A stretch of 64,000 nucleotides of DNA from Polytrichum commune (Eukaryota; Streptophyta; Polytrichopsida; Polytrichales; Polytrichaceae), in assembly GCA_950295325.1 (NCBI GenBank), contig OX485806.1:26536001-26600000 (forward strand), written 5' to 3'. Every line of letters starts with the position of its first letter. Position 1 is the stretch's first letter. The position numbers were made by a program, and so were the translations under genes. Below the pieces are notes generated by a model. The model was given only the letters and a program-made list of their open reading frames with translations. It ran no database searches and was not told the origin of the DNA. Below are positions 31,900 to 47,396 of this stretch, piece by piece.

Positions 31900-32850
31900 G
31901 TAAGTCACTTTGGTTCGTGCATATCTGCTGCTCTGCTCTGCTACTTATGCTAACTTAACTTACTAGCTTTACTTACATAGGTGGTGCTCCTCGCTGCTGC
32001 TTCACATTCCCCACCGCTTCCCACTCAATTCCCATCCTTCCATCTCCCCCAACGGTCAACCCTCACTTCCCTTCTCATCTCCCCAACACACACACACGCA
32101 CGCACACACATTCACTCTCCTTCCATTCGATTCCTTTCCTTGCCACTGCATGCACAAACGCAGGTGGGTAACAAACAACGTTGTGCTCAACCAACACCAA
32201 CTCCTCAGATTCGCATTCTTGATCGCGTAGTCTTTTTTTTCTTTTTCTTTTCTTAATTTCCTGGGTTTCCACTGCGCCATGCCCATTCTTTCTACCTATT
32301 TCGGATTGTGGGGGTGTCGTCCCTCCCTTGTGTTCGATTGGGTTTTGGGTTTTGATTGGGTTTGGTTGAGTTTGACTTTACTTTGTTGAGTTCCTGGGAT
32401 TGGGGTGGAGATTCTTGCTAAATTTGAACATGGTCCGGTGTAAGGGAAGTGTGATGAGGTTATGTAGTAGGGGAATTTGAGATAGTGAGAGTGATGATGA
32501 ATGCGATCTCGTGATGAATTTTGGTTGGGATTTGATTCTCGCCAGCGATTTTCTTTGCAGTGGCGACATACATTGTGTCTTAACCTAGGCCTCCTGCAAA
32601 TGGCTCCAGAGGTTGACCTACCTGCGACCACTTTGTGTTTCTTTCGTTATCTTGTGTTTTAAATTTTTTTCCTTCCTTCCTTCCTTCCTTCCTTCCCAGC
32701 CATCTTAGACAGCAAGTATCGGGAAGAAGGTGGAGGATAGGATAAGGTGCGGGGTTGATGATATAAGGAAGAGGGAGCACTGTATATTGACTGTAGGCAA
32801 GAGCTTCTTTCTCCCTTTCCCAATTGAAGACGTGCATTGGATCTATAGAG

Positions 32851-33595
32851 GGGTTTATTACGTTGTCCCTTTTGGAAAGACACCAAGTGGGTTGACATCC
32901 GCGTGTCGGAGATTTTGGATAGAGAATTTTGGAAGGTTGCTCAAGTAGGATTGAATACAATGCCAGACATGAAAGCAAGCTTGCAGTGGGAGCATTACCT
33001 ACCCTAGTGATCGACCTTGTGACCTGCTGCTGTCTAGTGGTGTCAATAAACCTTGTAATTGGACTCTCTTTTGCCATCCATGAGAGGGTGTTCTGTTGGA
33101 GGTTATGGAAAACCTTGTCATGTCATGTCACAAATGAATCTGTGGCATTTGGAATTAATTGTTTTGGGCTTGGTATGTATGGCTTGCACCTATGGTTGCA
33201 GGAACTGCAATTTCAAGTTCATCACATAGTTGTTTGATTCTATCATTCATGCCCTTCTGCACCTCTTTAGCCCTTCTTATCGTCCCGGTAGAGAGGTTTA
33301 TACTGTCCTTGTTGGAAATGTATCAAGTGGGGTTGACTTCCAAGTATTGGAGATTTTTGAAGTGTTTCTTATGCCGGTCATGGAGAAGAGAGAGAGAATC
33401 TGGGCAGATTGCTCAAGTAGGATCAAATTGCAATGGTGCCCATGAAAACTTGCAATACATAGAGAGCATTACGCCAGTGACCGACCTTGTAACCTGCTGT
33501 CTAGAGGGTTCAAGATACCTTGTAATCGGACTGCCTTGTGCCATCCATGAGAGGGTGTTCTGTCGGAGGTTATGGGAAACCTTGTCATGTTACAA
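32851..33595 (+). repeat. Diverged tandem duplication in the OTC leader region, about 300-bp units
   Basis: The blocks 'agtgggttgaca', 'ttgctcaagtaggat', 'gagcattac', 'cgaccttgt', 'acctgctg', 'ccatccatgagagggtgttc' and 'aaaccttgtcatgt' occur once at 32851-33125 and again in the same order at 33293-33590. The unit is noncoding; the overlapping frames are not conserved. A (CT)n run follows at 33601-33627. Confidence 0.7.
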
Positions 33596-33975
33596 GAAGG
33601 ATCTCTCTCTCTCTCTCTCTCTCTCTGCCACATTATGCTTGCCTAGGAGACCTTTGTGGACGGATCACTTTTTCTTTTTACTCAAGAGATTGATGCTTCC
33701 CACTGCAGGAAGAGGCATACACGACTAGCTGCTCCCTTTGCCCTGACAGCCCAACGGCTTCCGGTTATGGCTTTCCGGCCTGCATCAGATGACTGTTGGG
33801 TGGCGGGAGCAACCATGTTTTGGGCTTCTTTCTCCCCCTGTGTTACTTGCAGAAAGTATACAAATCTTTGGGTCTCACCGTTTCTTTTTTCTATATCTCT
33901 CCTTCATCTTTATCTCGTGTTCATGTCTCTTGTACACTTGTGTTTTTATCTGTATAGTCATTCTACCTTATTTTC

Positions 33976-34425
33976 TATGTGGGGTTATGCTGATGTCTGC
34001 TCTCACCAGTCTGATGTAATTCAAGTGGAAATATGACGAAAACCCGGGTTGATTTGCCAACACATGTTCGGACTATCGTTACATCATTCACAATGTGCAA
34101 TTTTTGTAATCTCCTCGTAGAGAAATTGTTTGAACATCCTGTGCTTGCAGGGAGGAGTTGCTGGAAGGAAATTGCTACTACCACCTGTAAGCCATTCTAT
34201 GTTGTGTTCTATGTGGGGTTCTGCTGATGTTTGCTTTCATCAGTTTGATGTAAATTAAGTGGAAATATGACAAAATTGGGTTTGATTGGCCTTCCACCAA
34301 CACTTGTTACATCGATGCACAATTTGCAGTTCTGAAATAAACCTTTGCAGAGAAGTTGGTTTTAACAATCTGTGCATTGTAGGGAGGAGGAGTTGCTGAA
34401 AGGGGATTGCCACTACCACGTGAGT
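33976..34425 (+). repeat. Tandem duplication carrying a leader exon with splice sites, about 220-230-bp units
   Basis: Unit 1 (about 33976-34208) and unit 2 (about 34209-34425) share 'gtggggtt.tgctgatgt', 'aagtggaaatatgac', 'gttacatc' and the exon-like block 'ggaggagttgctg.aagg.attgc.actaccac'. In unit 1 this block (34151-34186) lies between an acceptor (gcttgcag) and a donor (cct|gtaagc). In unit 2 it starts after ttgtag at 34383 and runs on into the OTC start codon at 34442. The duplication has therefore created a possible alternative or additional 36-base leader exon. Confidence 0.6.
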
Positions 34426-34441
34426 GTTGAAGACAGACGTC

Positions 34442-38586
<4,145 letters not shown>

Positions 38587-38589
38587 GAA

Positions 38590-40320
38590 CTCAATCTGGG
38601 TCAACAAAATGGCTATTTGTCTCTTTTCACGATGAGTGTCTGTTTTGAGTTGAGCTGTCTGTGTATGCGGCGGAGATTGGTTTATGTCATGGAAGAGAAT
38701 CAAACACCAGTTTTTTACAGTGTGGTTGATTGCAGGGAGAAAGTAGGTTGAGGTAGTAGAAGCTACTTGATTGTTAGTTTATCAAGGTTCTGCAGTGTAC
38801 TTTTATTTGAATGAGGTTATTCATGGCTGCTTTTGTCCATAGAGGAGAAATGAGTGCAACTTTGTCTAAACGGCAATATGGGCAAGGCAAATTGTCCAAG
38901 ACCAAGGTTGCAAATGTTTAATTGTTTTGTTACCTCACTGTCTCAATCTTTCAAGTCATTATTTGCTATATACTATGATTGTTGTGATTTCTAGGCCTCG
39001 ATATTGTGGAGACAATGTGGAAGACCAAGTGTGTTCTTGTTCAAGTTGTGATGATAGGAATGTTGGACCTAGATAACACCTCATCTTCAATGTGTTTCAC
39101 ACTCAAGGTTAAATGCATCATGCCTTTCGATTCACATCCTATTGCTATGAAATATTCAGAAATTTAGTGTGCACTTGTGAGAAGGCTACCATGGTCGATC
39201 AAGTCCAAGGTACGTGCATGGTATCCGGTTCCCTTTTCTTGTTCACCATCTTCCATTGACCAGTTTTACGTATTCAAATTTCTGTTGCATTACCTAATCT
39301 ACGATGACACATCAACAAATACCAGTTTGAAAATTGGGCCTTCCATGATTTAGTTACAGTTATCAGAAATGTAACTAGTTGATTCCTTGAATACACAGGT
39401 TCACAATCGAGTGTGTAGTTACTAAAATTTGAAGACGTAGTCCAATCTCTTTTAAACATGTGTATTTACTGTGTTTGTTTTTTCATCCTCACGTAACCAC
39501 ACACCAATCAAATAGGTGTTGAGAAAGCAAAGTGACTGCATAACTGTAGCATACCTTACCATTCACTCTTAGAGGCTAACTCAGACCTGCTGACATGTTG
39601 AAGAATTACAAGATTTTGCTATGCAGGATTGACCAATTCCTATTCTGGCATGTTAAAATCGGTCTGTGGGTGCCTCCTGGTGATGGTTGGTTGAAATTGC
39701 AGGTTAAATGGTAATAAATCCTTCATACATACCATGCTTTGAACGCAGGCCACGAAAGAGAAATCAGCAGGTGATCCTTAAATGCCCTAAAATTAGATTA
39801 TATGCTGGGGAGTTATAAATTTATAAACTTTTTTTTGGACAGATGAGCGATCGAGAATCATGGATTTGTGGTGCAAGTATGAGCAGGAATCTGGGCCTCA
39901 GCAGATGAGGATGCCCGGATACATGATCAGGAAGATATCAACATGAGTTCCTTAACTTATTTGCACTGCTCGCTGCAAGAATATAGAAGGCCAGCCTTGC
40001 GTAGCAAAGTGACTCAATGGTTCTCAATTTATCCAAGTTTTTTTAAGGTGCTTGTAATGACTATGTGAACCTTAGAATGTGGTCACTTTTCTTAATCAAG
40101 GCAATCACTTTGAGCTGGGCTCCCACCACTATTACCAAGGTAAAGGGGGTCTAGTAAGAACATGATCTCGTTAGGTTTCAAGTTCATTCATCTCAAGTGG
40201 GTCTCTGTAGTCTAATTTGAGGCTTTTGATGCTAATTTTGGGGTCAAGTTGTGTGAAAAAAAGGATAGATATATGTTATAGTAGAATGGCATGCATTTTC
40301 ACCTTGGGCAATAATGGCAT
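38590..40320. other. 3' flank of OTC and gene-poor sequence
   Basis: The first few hundred bases are the OTC 3' UTR region. A short repeat A copy lies at 39420-39500. No other gene is seen. Confidence 0.45.
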
Positions 40321-40619
40321 GGGCCCACTCAAAGTGGCGGGCATCTAGCCCTAACCCTTTATCAAACACCTAAATTTGAGTGGCATATGGCAAGAATGTA
40401 GTTAAGATTGGACGCCAAAAGACGTGTGTTAGGATGAGATTAGACTATATGCTCAAATTTACATCAATCACTCTAGGTTCAATAATTAACACAACTGTTA
40501 GTTGAGGGTTTGGCCTATTTGAGAAAATAGTGTTAGGGAGTCTCAAGTTTTTCTTCGAATTGGGCCATCGAGTTAATATTAGCCTTTATCTCACGGAGGT
40601 TACTGCAGTCTGCTACTTT

Positions 40620-40862
40620 AAGGAACTACACTATTTTGTCTAATTAGTGTGGGTTATCATTGGAGTTACGCATTGCTATGACATTTTACCAAGAGTATCA
40701 TTACTAACCCAAGTAACATAAGTAGTTCGTATGCACACCGAAGAATATGATATAACTTAGTTGGTAAAAAAACAATAATGTCGGCAAGAAGTTATGGCAT
40801 CACATCACTCCGAATGGTAACCCACACTAAGTAGACAAAACATTGTAGCCATCTTGGGTTAA
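40620..40862 (+). mobile_element. Inverted-repeat element family F2, copy 1 (carries the empty MITE site)
   Basis: The left end 'ctacactattttgtctaatt' plus 'agtgtgggtta' is mirrored by the right end 'taacccacactaagtagaca' plus 'aaacattgtag'. The sequence between is shared with 61265-61365 and 61746-61873. In this copy the stretch 'cataagtagttcgtatgc' is continuous, whereas in the other a CACTAAAT MITE interrupts it. Noncoding. Confidence 0.7.
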
Positions 40863-41368
40863 TTGTAGTCCCATGAAGCCTTTTGACTTCCCAACCTCTA
40901 AAATCAACTTCAATTCATTCCACTAGGAGGACCTATGTGATCAATTGGAAAAGTAAGAGAATCTTCATTCTGAACACTTACGACATTTGCATCTCAACTC
41001 TGATTTTGAAACTTGAAAAAACGGTCTTCGTGACTTGCAATTAATAATATGATGACACAACTTCCAGTCTGATCCAACAACCAAAAAATCGTGTGCGAAG
41101 TTGGAAGAAGTGCCCACAATAGAGCCACATACCTTAAGCATGTTTCACATGGTCTTCACTCCTTTGTAAGACTCCTAAGATCCAAATGGTATGCAACCCA
41201 AGCAAGTAACTTGCCCAATGAGATACCCCCGGCCACTAATTTTATTCAAGTATAATTAATTGAGATATGATCTTAAGAAGGCATGCATCCCTCACAATAA
41301 TCATGTTTGAGGAAGTTTTTGGGCATAATTAGTCAAAATACTAGTGTTTCCAAGGTCCAACGGTTACA

Positions 41369-42018
41369 CATAACATTACTTGGGGCCACTTCACACACGA
41401 GCCAAGAGCCATGACCATGAAATTGTGAGAGCCCAAAAGAAAGTCTCCAAAGGCCATCCCAACATATCTCCAAATTCATGTAGTGTGGTCACGGACCCTC
41501 AAGTGTAGTGTGAAGTCATATGTGACTGGGCCCTCAACCAAATGCTATTTCAATGAATTTCTATTCACGCGGGTCCTCACACATGATAGAATAGAATAAA
41601 TCAACGGTTGTGAGCGTTCGGAGTTCCATGGTCTCTTGGTTTTGTGTTAGGCCTACCTCCAAGAGTTGGTTTTTGAAAATAGTCCAAGTGACCATGAAAC
41701 ATGATCCATTCGATGCCGTGTAGGAATCCATGTAGACTTTACGTCCATCTTGCATTCACATACTCCGTTGGTCCCTCGAGCGTAGTGTGAAGCGAATTTG
41801 GACCGGCTCCACCTTTTCCACCAATGAGAGTGCTTGAAGTGTAATGGTCACGGGCTCTCAGTCTCATATGTGAAGTGGCCCTCAACGCCTTCATGGTGTT
41901 TTGGGGGCCATGGTTGAGATTCTAGAATATTTTGTTAGTTTTAGTTTGGTCTCACAAACTATTTTGGAATCTCAACCATGACCCACATAACACCATGAAG
42001 GCGATGAGTAATGTTATG
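41369..42018. mobile_element. Foldback element (F1-type ends) interrupted by a Tourist MITE
   Basis: The outer ends are CATAACATTAC (41369-41379) and GTAATGTTATG (42008-42018). The right arm, 'ctcaaccatgacccacataacaccatgaaggcgatgag' (described, spans about 41971-42007), pairs with 41882-41935. The left arm is cut between 41380 and 41882 by the 499-bp Tourist copy. Removing that copy gives one continuous hairpin of about 150 bases with arms of about 65. Confidence 0.7.
41383..41881 (-). mobile_element. Tourist-like MITE, family T1, copy 3 (499 bp)
   Basis: Full-length copy with ends GGGCCACTTCACACACGAGC and CTCATATGTGAAGTGGCCC, the same length as copy 1 but in the opposite orientation. The flanking triplets (TTG and TCA) no longer match perfectly. 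It sits inside the left arm of a foldback element. Confidence 0.85.
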
Positions 42019-42489
42019 CATGTTGTGATCTTTCCATTTTTCTTTATTGATTTGAAGTATATTCCATAGACGCATCTAAAATGGTGGATAATTTTCCTAA
42101 CGTCTTGAACTTCCAACCGGTTATTTCTCAAACTCAAGCATGTCATCTGTAACTGCACTTAATATGATATTCAATGCCACTATTTGGATTTACACAGTGC
42201 TTATATCTTTTTATTATTGATGTAATTTCTTGCCAAGTAAAGTTGATAGTGTTCTATAATGTCCAAAGAACTAATATAACACTTGTTGGTATAATATGAG
42301 ATATACAAAAACGCAGTGGATGAGTGGTGGCAGGAACGGAGGAGATCAGGGGAGGAGGGTTACATCGGTCAAATCCGACGGTCGAGAAAGCACATGCAAC
42401 ATGGCCTCACCAGAAGCTAGAAGCTGCTTTCATTGCCCATAGACTTCTTCTCGATTAGACATAGCACTGTTTAATTCCAAATAGTGAGT

Positions 42490-42514
42490 GACACTAAATA
42501 CCATGTTTAGTGTA
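42490..42514. repeat. Isolated CACTAAAT terminal palindrome
   Basis: The sequence 'gacactaaataccatgttta' followed by 'gtgta' is the same as the right terminus of the CACTAAAT MITE at 8715-9086, but there is no element body around it. Probably a deletion remnant. Confidence 0.5.
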
Positions 42515-42699
42515 GGAGCTGGTTCTGCCCGGTCATTGACTGACTAATCAATAAGGTCCTGTGGGGTTTGGAGAGAGGGGATTTATCCCATAAATAGGGG
42601 ATGCATCTAAATGTTTTATTTTATTTTATTTGTATAATAATTTTAATTTTAATTATTAAATAAATAATCAAAAATACCTTCCCCGACTACATTGCCCAC

Positions 42700-43510
42700 T
42701 TCTCCTAGGACATAAAACATGCCATAAGTATGAGACAATTAGAAAATTATCCATATCGAGTCCGCAACCAGTTTCCTTGTGTTTTTGGAGCTCAAATGAA
42801 TATCATGTTCATTACGGGAGTGAAGATTATTGTGCTCATTTAATGGTCATATGGGTCTTCCCAATTGTGTTGACTACTGTAGGTTGATAGCAGGTTGGGT
42901 GGATTTTGTAAATTGATTCATTAATTTCAAGAGAAGGGCTTAGGTAGTATGTAGAAACATTTATGAAAACTTAGGCAAACATGCATACGTATATATAATC
43001 ATTCAGGCACATAACATATCCTACATGTATACAAATCCATGTACTATAACTTATTTCTCATTCATTCATGGTGGCTAAGTACGTGATGTTAGCCTTGAGG
43101 ATTTAGGTTAAGTTGCCTTAGTGCGCTAATTAGGGTTGTGAACAATTGTTTTTGTTGTTGTTGTTGTGCTCATGCTCAATAGAGGTTGTTTGAACACACC
43201 AAATTTCCTCAATTTTATGCATCTCATTAATAAAATTTTAATTTAGACCATCTAGCCTAGTAATTTCCAAAAAAAATCAGGCTTCATTATTTTGAAATTA
43301 TTTTTGCGCCCAGCCTACTATCAACCTATGGTATTGAGCTTAGCATACTTATCGTGCTTTGAGCACGTGGTCCGGTCTCTTCTAAACACGTGTTGTTTTG
43401 GTATCCGTTCTTGGAGCGATATCAAAGCACGTACCACTCAAATAAAGGTGTCCAATTTAGATAGGCACTTGAATCATGCACGTCTGCCTTACCTCTCATA
43501 CATCCAACAT
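42700..43510. repeat. Two repeat A copies
   Basis: Stretches at about 42700-42870 ('cacttctcctaggacat', 'aatggtcatatgggtcttcc') and about 43340-43510 ('gtggtccggtctcttctaaa', 'gtaccactcaaataaagg') are relatives of repeat A. A third lies at 43690-43800. No gene is supported in them. Confidence 0.45.
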
Positions 43511-43826
43511 AGAAAATTGACCCCAAGATTATAGGTTTGTGACCGAGTCATATCAAATGGCGTGGACTAGACTAATTCGGGATCTTTAATGCTTATTTCG
43601 GTGTCAACCAACCAACCAACCATCGGGTTGTAGACTATTTCAGGGCACACAAACATCACTCTCTCTCCATGGAGTTTGTGTGGTCACTCTCCTTATTTAG
43701 ACACTGATGTTTGAGTGACATGTGAGACTGCTTATAGTACTGAATGGATATCCATAAGACACATGTCATGATGAGGTTGGACTTTGCGCTCTGATACTTA
43801 TTAATACACGGCATGTTATGTTGCTA

Positions 43827-44200
43827 CACTATTTATTGTATCTAGTGCCATATGGCATAATATTTATCATATTTATGTCATTGTGGTAGCTTTTCTAATG
43901 ACACTTTCTTATGAAAACTTTACAAGTACTGTCATCCTCACTTATCCAATTTATGCCAATTACTGAAACAAAATTTGGTACATTCTGCATCCAAACGTCT
44001 CTGAATTGAAGAATTGTCATGGACGATTTGAGATTTAAATGAAAATCACAATAATGAGTGACAGTAATTGCAACATCGACAATCTATAATGTCCAAATTC
44101 TTTTACAGGGATTGACAACTAACGCTAGGTTTACAAGTAGTGTTGGTGGCACTACTACTGTAAGGGCAGGTTACAATTAGAAAGGGAAATGGAATTAGTG
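43827..44200 (-). mobile_element. CACTAAAT MITE, copy D, old and inverted (374 bp)
   Basis: On the minus strand it follows the whole order of copies A and B ('caccaacacta', 'cattatagat', 'gttgcaattactgtcact', 'ccaaatctcaaat', 'tccatgacaattcttcaat', 'catagtgacataaata', 'gacactttc'), but with many differences. TA is present at both flanks (43825-43826 and 44201-44202). Oldest copy in the window. Confidence 0.65.
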
Positions 44201-44204
44201 TAGT

Positions 44205-47200
44205 ACAACTCCACACCATTTGAAACAAAACTGATTGACTTCGTTCACTAACAACGTGTTTCGGTGGACCTTGAAGTTTTCTTTTGTTTAAATAAAATTT
44301 ATTATTTGATGAAAATAATGAGGTTAATGAGACACCAAGTTATGAGACTTGTAATTCTTGTCAACCTGCTTAAAAGCTCAAGTCATTGTTTCAATCCCAT
44401 AATGAGGTCTCCAACTCATAGTTTATGATGCACCTTTGTTTCAAGTTGGGACCCATGCATCTCGAGACTAAGGGTAACCCTTAAGGACCCACAAGGACTT
44501 GTTTTGCACCTAAATTTGTCGCATGAAGGTGTCTATTTTGATCAAAATCTAGGATTTGGGAATAAAAAACCCCACCTAAATTTAGCACCACCAATGAATT
44601 GCGATTGACCAATGGGAGCATACAAACCTAACCTACCCACTAGTTGACCCATTCCCGACTAGTTAAGTAATTTAGCGTATCTGCGGTTTAGGTCTGATCC
44701 CCATGTAGAGAGAAGTAGAAATACAAAGAAATTTTGTTATTTTTTTTCAAAATTTGTTTTCGCAACAACCAAATTACTATGAGTTTTCCAGGTGGATATT
44801 CTCTTTGACCTATACTTGTGATACAAGCTACTCTCTTTCCGATCGCCGATAGGTTACAAGATTGAGAGTGCTTGATCCCCGCAATCGATGACTGTGGCAC
44901 CCAAATAAGCTTGCAAGCTAAACCCAACTGTGATCTTAGCCCCTGCCATTTGGCTAAGTTGGATTCCGACCATGACATATCAACATTGTTCAAAGATTAA
45001 TATTGTGTTAAATGAAAATAGGTTGGCCTAAGCTGCAAGAATTGGTGGTTGTCAAGAATGGGCTAGCTACCTTAAATCTTGGAAAATGTGATTTCAAGAC
45101 TTGGTGAGGACTTGTTAAAGATGTGTATATAGGTCGTCCATTGAGCGCCTTAACCCTAAGCATCTAAGAGATACTTTTTGGTCTCTTCACCCTTGCAAGA
45201 GTTGGGGGTCCAAGGGTACCTTTGAAGTGGTCGGGGTTTTGTTTGTTTGTTTGTAGGTTAGGACGAAGGTCTTATTTAGTTCTTAATGGCTCGTCAAGAT
45301 TAGGCACACCACATTTTTGTAGTGGAGCAGGAGTGTAGCCAATAACAAAGGATATTGACACAAATGACAAATTTTGACACGTGTAATAATTTCCCTTGCG
45401 ATTTTTGATGACACAATATTCTCGTGTATAGGATAATAATGAAAAAAAATGCACTAGAAGATGTCTACAATATATTTGTGACATAGTTTAGATGATGGCC
45501 CTTTTTGAAATGCCCAGATATATTGCAAGCTTCATTCTAAGTACCACCGTATGAATTAGTGTATAAATCATTTATGAACAGTTCTTTCTTAAGATGTATT
45601 CTCTTTCATAGAGAGAGGCATGCTTCTTATCATGGATTTTGAAATTGCTCAAATCCTCAAGTGTTTAGGGGTTAAGTAGACCCTTAACCCCTAATTCTTA
45701 GAGGCATGTTTTGGGCTTATGAATGACTCTTGAAGGCAAATTCATCCAAAAGGAAGGTGCCAAGAAGGTCATTGATAGGTAACGTTGTGTTTCTCATGAA
45801 ATGTCCTTGCCAATGGTGATGATCCCGTCCCAATACAAAAGATGCTTGTTCACATTAAAGTTTTAAAGTCAAGAATGAACCATTGTTTTCCTTTGTTGAT
45901 AAATTTCTATATATAGTAACTTCATATTATTTTGATTGAAAATTGTCCATTCTCTATGGACTCTTTTTCTCACCTCAAATTGTATATGTGTGTGTATATA
46001 TATATATATATGTATATATATTCTTAACATAATCTTGAAATTTTGGACTATAATTTTATTGCATATATTAAAAAGAATATTTCTTGAATTTTGATGATAC
46101 TAAATAGATTATAAACAAATAATAGAATTTACTAAATATTTCTACCGTATTGATGTGATTTGAAAATCACCAACAACAACTTTCTTTTAGGTACAGTAAA
46201 AATTGAGCTCCATAACGCTTACTCTTAAGATGCTCTAATGAAACCACAATACGCTCTAGAAAGTTAAGGGTTAAGGGTTAACAATTAACTAGCCAATCCT
46301 AATTTGGAGTAGAATCCGAGCATGGTGAAGGGTAACCAACCTAACCGCTTCTTCTTCCCCCCTACCTTGGCGGCTATGGCCATATTACCTTCCGGCTTTT
46401 TAGGGCCTCTTCACTCTCTCTCTCTCTCTTTCACTTTATCACTCTCCCTCTAAATGTGCACGCTTTACATTTTTCTTATTTGATCCAAAAGCCAACACTA
46501 AAGAGGCTTTCGATTCAGTACAAGCAAATAATATTTCACTAAACACAAGCACTAAATGCAAAGCTTATTTTGAATTTTTGCTAAACATAATCACAAATTG
46601 CAAGACTTTAGAGGTGTTGCTCAAAGGATGGGAGTTATTATTTAAAGTTTGGAGTTGAATCTTGTCTTCTGTGTGTTAGGATCAAGAACTATCCAGTTCC
46701 AGCACATATTTTGGATATAGCTTAAACATGCCATGTCCACCAACCTCGTGGCTCTCACATCTGTTTTTTCAAAATTCTAACATAATAGAGGCAAGCTGAA
46801 TTACAATAAAATAGAGTTGCATATGACACTTGAGATTTGTTTTCAATCGATGTTACACTCTACGCCTGTAATCTCAAGCACATGCTTTGGGTTCCCTTTC
46901 TTTCCTCGAGTCATCGAGTTTAGAGTTTTACGCATGTTTCTCGTCTCCCTAAATTATTTACTTGAACTCCTCCTTCCTACGATTTTGGATACCTTGAGCT
47001 TCGTAATGAGGAGTTAGCTCCTTCTAGGGTTTTGCAAGTTCAAGAGATTTCACCAATTTTTTCATTGTAATCAATGAAGCCTAAAGTTTGATGGATTACG
47101 AGGTTCAAATACGTGCAAAATGATGGAGACTTGAGCATGTCATCTATGGATGAGTTGAGGTTCATCGAAGTGTAACATTGGAGGTGGAAACTCTTGGGTT

Positions 47201-47390
47201 TCTAGTGAAACACTAACAATTTTATTTTTAATTGAAATTTTGTCTTGTCATTTTAATTTTCCCGAAACTTCAAAAAGTTGATGCTAACCCCATCAATTTT
47301 ATAGAATGCCGTGAGAGTCGTGTGTGATATATATATATATATGTATATATGGCACCGTTTTGGCTTCTTGGCCCTCTCAATTGAGAAAAA
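44205..47390. other. Gene-poor stretch upstream of the axonemal gene
   Basis: AT-rich, with frames up to 101 codons but no recognised domain. A (TA)n tract lies at 45995-46022 and another at 47325-47340, just before the gene. A (CT)n run at 46413-46428 and a short TTAAGGG doublet at 46265-46280 are also present. The promoter of the following gene should lie at the right end of this stretch, but I can identify no element in it. Confidence 0.4.
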
Positions 47391-47396
47391 TTGAAG

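Larger units (their letters stand above)
41310..42160 (-). repeat. Repeat C copy split by nested insertions
   Basis: The two halves, 41310-41368 and 42019-42160, together match one uninterrupted repeat C ('...ggttaca' on the left, 'catgttgtgatc...' on the right). Other copies read straight through this point ('ggttacatgttaatatgc' near 30700; 'ggtcacatgttgatatc' near 57407). The inserted material is the foldback and Tourist described separately. Confidence 0.7.

Noticed and set aside
46265-46280. TTAAGGGTTAAGGG read as a telomere repeat
   Set aside because: The plant unit is TTTAGGG; two imperfect units are not evidence.
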